Assembly: GCF_021653975.1 (NCBI RefSeq)
Contig: NZ_JAJKFK010000001.1
Coordinates: 960,863-1,024,862 of the forward strand
DNA from: Amycolatopsis sp. GM8
GTDB lineage: Bacteria; Actinomycetota; Actinomycetes; Mycobacteriales; Pseudonocardiaceae
Length of the DNA: 64,000 bases
Direction of reading: 5' to 3'
Both the position numbers and the translations under genes were made by a program. Positions 61,132-64,000 of the stretch are shown here, piece by piece. The notes below the pieces were generated by a model that did not search any database, was not told the origin of the DNA, and saw only the letters and a list, made by a program, of their open reading frames with translations. Every line of letters begins with the position of its first letter. Position 1 is the stretch's first letter.

Positions 61132-62457
61132 ATGGGGACGATGGACGGCACGCAGATCTACAACAACTTCAACGCCGGTAGACCCGAGGTTTTCCAGGCG
61201 CTGGGGGATTCGATCGACGACCTCAACAAGGGTTACCTCGACGAGGCCAAGGCGATCATGGAGTTGCAGATGCGGATGAGCCAGTCCTGGACGGGCGCTT
61301 CCGGCGACGCGGCCAGTGCGGGGGCTGGCCCGCTCGCCGCGGCGTTCCGGGATTCGTCGGTGCCGCTCGACGAGACCACCAACGCGATGAGCACCCAGAC
61401 CGGCTCGCTGGAGACGGCCAAGAGTGCGGTTGTGCCAGTGCCGCCCGCGCCCGAGAAACCCAGTGGCTGGTCGACCGTCTTCAAGGCCGCCATTCCGATC
61501 GTCGGGCCGAGCATGGCGGTCAGCGACATCAAGTCGTACCAGGACGGGCTCGACAAGCACAACACCGCCAACGAGACCAACGTCCGGGTGATGGCCCAGT
61601 ACTCCTCGGCCACCAGTTCCACCCAGAGCACCATCCCGATGAGCTACCGGCCCCTCGCGATCGACGGCGCGTCGGTCAGCGTCAAGCCGCCCGAGCTGAA
61701 CGTGACGACCGGGCACCTCACCTCCCAATACGTCGGGCCCACCCAGCAGTCCCCCTCGTCGACACCTTCGCCATCAGGCAGCGGACCGATCGGGTCCGGG
61801 CCGGTCAGCCCGCCGCCGAACGTCCGGCCGACCGGGCCCGTCACGGCGGTCACGCCACCGACCGGCCTGAACGTCAGTCCTGTGACCAGGCCGCCGAGCC
61901 TGCCGGGCCCGGGCGGCACCAGCCAGGGCGGCGGGACCGGCAGCAGCGGCTACGTGCCCGGCGGCGGCTCGAACTCCGCCGACCCGCAGCGGCGCGGGCC
62001 CAGCGGCAACCGCGGCCCGACCGGCACCGGCGGCGGGAACTCCTCGAACTCCGGGCGCAACAACAGTGCGGCCAGCCGCCTCTACGGCACCGACGACGAG
62101 AACACGAACCGGCGCGGGACGGGCAGCGGCGGGCGCGGCAGCGGCTCAGGCTCCGGCGCGGCTGACGAGCGGGTCGGACGCGGCGCCGGCGAGAGCAGCA
62201 AGGTCGCCGAGAACCGGCTCGGCGCCGGCAAGGGCAGCGGCGCGGGCAACCTCGGCAACGCGGCCGCGGCCGAGCAAGCCGCGGCCGGTCGCGGCGCCGC
62301 CAAGGGCGCCAACGGCTCGCCGATGGGCGCCGCCGGGCAGCGCGGGCGCGGCGAGGACGACGAGGAACACCAGCGTCCCGACTACCTGCTCGAAGCCGAC
62401 CCCGACTCGATCTTCGGCAACGACATCCGGGCGACCCCGCCGGTCATCGGCGAATAG
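61132..62457 (+). CDS. WXG/PPE-like type VII secretion-associated protein with Gly-rich tail
   Basis: A 441-aa protein. The N-terminal 180 residues form helices with the WXG turn MSQSWTGASGDAASAG near residue 52 and long amphipathic helices around it. From about residue 210 the chain is low complexity, rich in Gly, Ser, Pro, Asn and Arg (SGSGPIGSGPVSPPPN, GNRGPTGTGGGNSSNSG). It ends in a conserved acidic patch RPDYLLEADPDSIFGND. Size and layout match PPE-like ESX substrates of Pseudonocardiaceae. Start ATG has GGGGGAG upstream. The next gene, espG, starts 2 bp after its stop and probably encodes its chaperone. Confidence 0.85.
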   Translation: MGTMDGTQIYNNFNAGRPEVFQALGDSIDDLNKGYLDEAKAIMELQMRMSQSWTGASGDAASAGAGPLAAAFRDSSVPLDETTNAMSTQTGSLETAKSAVVPVPPAPEKPSGWSTVFKAAIPIVGPSMAVSDIKSYQDGLDKHNTANETNVRVMAQYSSATSSTQSTIPMSYRPLAIDGASVSVKPPELNVTTGHLTSQYVGPTQQSPSSTPSPSGSGPIGSGPVSPPPNVRPTGPVTAVTPPTGLNVSPVTRPPSLPGPGGTSQGGGTGSSGYVPGGGSNSADPQRRGPSGNRGPTGTGGGNSSNSGRNNSAASRLYGTDDENTNRRGTGSGGRGSGSGSGAADERVGRGAGESSKVAENRLGAGKGSGAGNLGNAAAAEQAAAGRGAAKGANGSPMGAAGQRGRGEDDEEHQRPDYLLEADPDSIFGNDIRATPPVIGE

Positions 62458-62459
62458 GC

Positions 62460-63206
62460 ATGCCGGCGGTTCGCAGCGACTACCTCACCCTCCCACTCGA
62501 CGCGCTCGCGGGCGCCGTCGAGCGGGAGAACCTGGGGACCCTGCACCTCGTCCTGCGCCCGGAACCGATCTGGCTTCCCGACACCGAGAAGCTCGCCGCC
62601 GAGCAGCGGATGCGCGACGCACTCCAGGAAGCGGGCCTGCTGAACCGGCGGGGCCAGCTCGATGTCGAGTTCCTCGACTGGCTCCCGCTCCTGACGAGCG
62701 CCTCCGTCGAGTACTACGGCTGGGTCCACGATGGACAGAAGACCTACGGGATTCTCACGGCAGCGCGCGGACTTCAGGGCATCGTCGCCATCCGGGTCGG
62801 CGACGGGATCGCGCTCAAACCCATCCAGCGGGAGCACCTCGCCGAAGCGCTGATCGCCGAACTGCCCGACGTCCGCCCCGGCGGCGGGCGCCCGCTGATG
62901 ATCCGCGTCGCCGAGCTCGAGGCCGCGAGCCGCGAGGACCGCAGGCCCAGCTGGGACATCCGCGACCTCGTGAACGTCCTGCAACGACCGGTCACCGGCA
63001 CCGGCGAGCTCTACGCCGCCCGCCGCGACGACCTCAACCGCTACCACCGGCTCGAAGAACCGCTGCACTACGCCGACACCGACTGGGGCCGCTACCTCAA
63101 CTACTCGTCCGGCACCGGCAAGGAAGCCGCGGTCCACCTGGCGCCCGGCTCACCCGGCGCCCTCATCGAGCACCTGCTCCGGCTCGAACAAACGCTGCCG
63201 AGCTAA
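62460..63206 (+). CDS. espG: ESX secretion-associated EspG-family protein
   Basis: A 248-aa cytosolic chaperone-like protein. EspG proteins bind PE/PPE-type substrates and keep them soluble for the type VII secretion system. Family segments are [63 protein letters not shown] and [26 protein letters not shown]. It is two bases downstream of the PPE-like gene, its likely client. No core ESX genes (eccB, eccC, mycP) are within the window. Its 3' end overlaps the convergent monooxygenase gene by 4 bp. Confidence 0.9.
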   Translation: MPAVRSDYLTLPLDALAGAVERENLGTLHLVLRPEPIWLPDTEKLAAEQRMRDALQEAGLLNRRGQLDVEFLDWLPLLTSASVEYYGWVHDGQKTYGILTAARGLQGIVAIRVGDGIALKPIQREHLAEALIAELPDVRPGGGRPLMIRVAELEAASREDRRPSWDIRDLVNVLQRPVTGTGELYAARRDDLNRYHRLEEPLHYADTDWGRYLNYSSGTGKEAAVHLAPGSPGALIEHLLRLEQTLPS

Positions 63207-64000
63207 CCGAACCACCGCGACAACGCGTCCGCCAAACCGTCCGGCCCATCATCGCTCGCCCACGCGACAAAACCGTCCGGACGGACCAGCGCACCCGCCA
63301 ACCGCGGATGGCTCACACACTTCGCGGTCAGGACCCGCACCCGCGAACGCCACGGAGCCACAACCTGGCGCAAGGCCTCGGAGTCCGTCGAATCCAGCAG
63401 CACCGCCGAACCATCCTGACAATGCTCACCGAACCGGCTGCCGTCCGCGAACTCGAAATCCGGGGCGCTCAAACCTGCCAGCTCATGCGTGCTGTCGACC
63501 GGATACCGGTTCAGCACACCGGAAAGCTTCTTCGCGAGATACGTCGCGCCGTCGGGCGTGTCGAGCAAATCCGTGACCACGTCACGCAAAGCGCGCGTGC
63601 GCGGGTCCGTGCGCATCAGCGCCACCTGCGCCCGCGTCCACTCCAGCACCCACGCGCCGATCGGATGCCGTTCCGTCGTATAGGTATCCAGCAACCCTTC
63701 CGGCGCCCAGCCATGAATCGTCGCCGCGAGTTTCCAGCCCAGGTTGGCCGCGTCGCCGATGCCGAGGTTCAGTCCCTGCCCGCCGAACGGTGAGTGCACA
63801 TGTGCCGCGTCGCCCGCGAGGAGCACCCGTCCGTGGCGGTAAGTCGTTGCCTGGCGGGCATTGTCGGTGAACCGGGTCGCGGTGTGCACGGCGGTGATCG
63901 TGACGTCCACACCGGACACCCGCCGCATGCTCTCTTGCAGTTCCGCCGCCGTGATCGGCGCTTCGCGATCCGCGGGCACACCGGGTTCGACGGTCAGGAT
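63203..64000 (-). CDS. FAD-dependent aromatic monooxygenase (PHBH family), N-terminus beyond window
   Basis: The last 266 or so residues of a flavin hydroxylase; the frame is still open at the right edge. The second FAD motif is [33 protein letters not shown] in two adjoining pieces, and the region before it ([19 protein letters not shown]) is typical of MhpA/RdmE-like enzymes. A C-terminal thioredoxin-like domain follows ([34 protein letters not shown]). The protein probably hydroxylates an aromatic polyketide or phenol. Substrate unknown. Confidence 0.88.
   Translation of the reverse strand: MLTVEPGVPADREAPITAAELQESMRRVSGVDVTITAVHTATRFTDNARQATTYRHGRVLLAGDAAHVHSPFGGQGLNLGIGDAANLGWKLAATIHGWAPEGLLDTYTTERHPIGAWVLEWTRAQVALMRTDPRTRALRDVVTDLLDTPDGATYLAKKLSGVLNRYPVDSTHELAGLSAPDFEFADGSRFGEHCQDGSAVLLDSTDSEALRQVVAPWRSRVRVLTAKCVSHPRLAGALVRPDGFVAWASDDGPDGLADALSRWFG

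Overview
The window reads as about 64 kb of chromosome from a high-GC actinomycete, most likely the Pseudonocardiaceae (Amycolatopsis-like). The clues are GC-rich codon use, a mycothiol-dependent enzyme family, an F420-type (Ddn) reductase, an IdeR iron box, an ESX-linked EspG/DUF3558 locus, a large SARP-type regulator and Ku. The genus is inference; no rRNA or species marker is present.

Layout. 1-6.7 kb: the end of a TrmB/LuxR-type regulator, a coupled membrane permease plus secreted Asp-box propeller pair, a winged-helix methyltransferase, a small dimeric alpha/beta-barrel protein, a cupin and a HAD hydrolase. 6.8-19.2 kb: ProRS, a 994-aa SARP/NB-ARC regulator, a flavin monooxygenase, Ku with a small Cys-rich protein, a TetR regulator divergent from a mycothiol-dependent enzyme, a DinB protein, a VWA plus MoxR pair and a TIGR01777 protein. 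19.2-21.3 kb is an accessory scar next to tRNA-Arg(UCU): an IS3 orfA remnant, a decayed tyrosine integrase and two unrecognised lower-GC genes. 21.4-30.8 kb: an SDR, lipoamide dehydrogenase, a Ddn-like protein, LacI and TetR regulators, a histidine phosphatase, a secreted subtilase divergent from an HTH regulator, and an acyl-CoA synthetase. 30.8-42.6 kb: a family A polymerase-like protein, HrpA, an FMN hydroxyacid oxidase, a Bcr/CflA pump, a ferredoxin-reductase-like protein, an IdeR-boxed ABC ATPase and a FadR-type regulator.

42.6-53 kb is amino-acid and amine catabolism. gcvP and gcvT lie under a tandem glycine riboswitch; gcvH is not in the window. A glutamine-synthetase-like, PuuD-like, aldehyde dehydrogenase and SDR operon resembles the gamma-glutamylation route for polyamines or other amines. 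It is divergent from an amidohydrolase-fold protein with altered metal-ligand positions. 53-60 kb is a cox-type molybdenum hydroxylase operon (coxS, coxL, coxM, coxG) with xdhC/coxI and coxE-like genes upstream. Its large subunit carries the AYRGAGR loop of form II enzymes, so CO oxidation should not be assumed. 60-63.2 kb is a four-gene ESX-associated locus. A flavin monooxygenase runs off the right edge.

The most unusual signal is a 21-bp periodic repeat found in exactly two places, each in the gap between convergent genes (6714-6797 and 41815-41940). At the second site three forward units face three inverted units and could fold into a long cruciform or hairpin. No CRISPR array or intact insertion sequence was seen.
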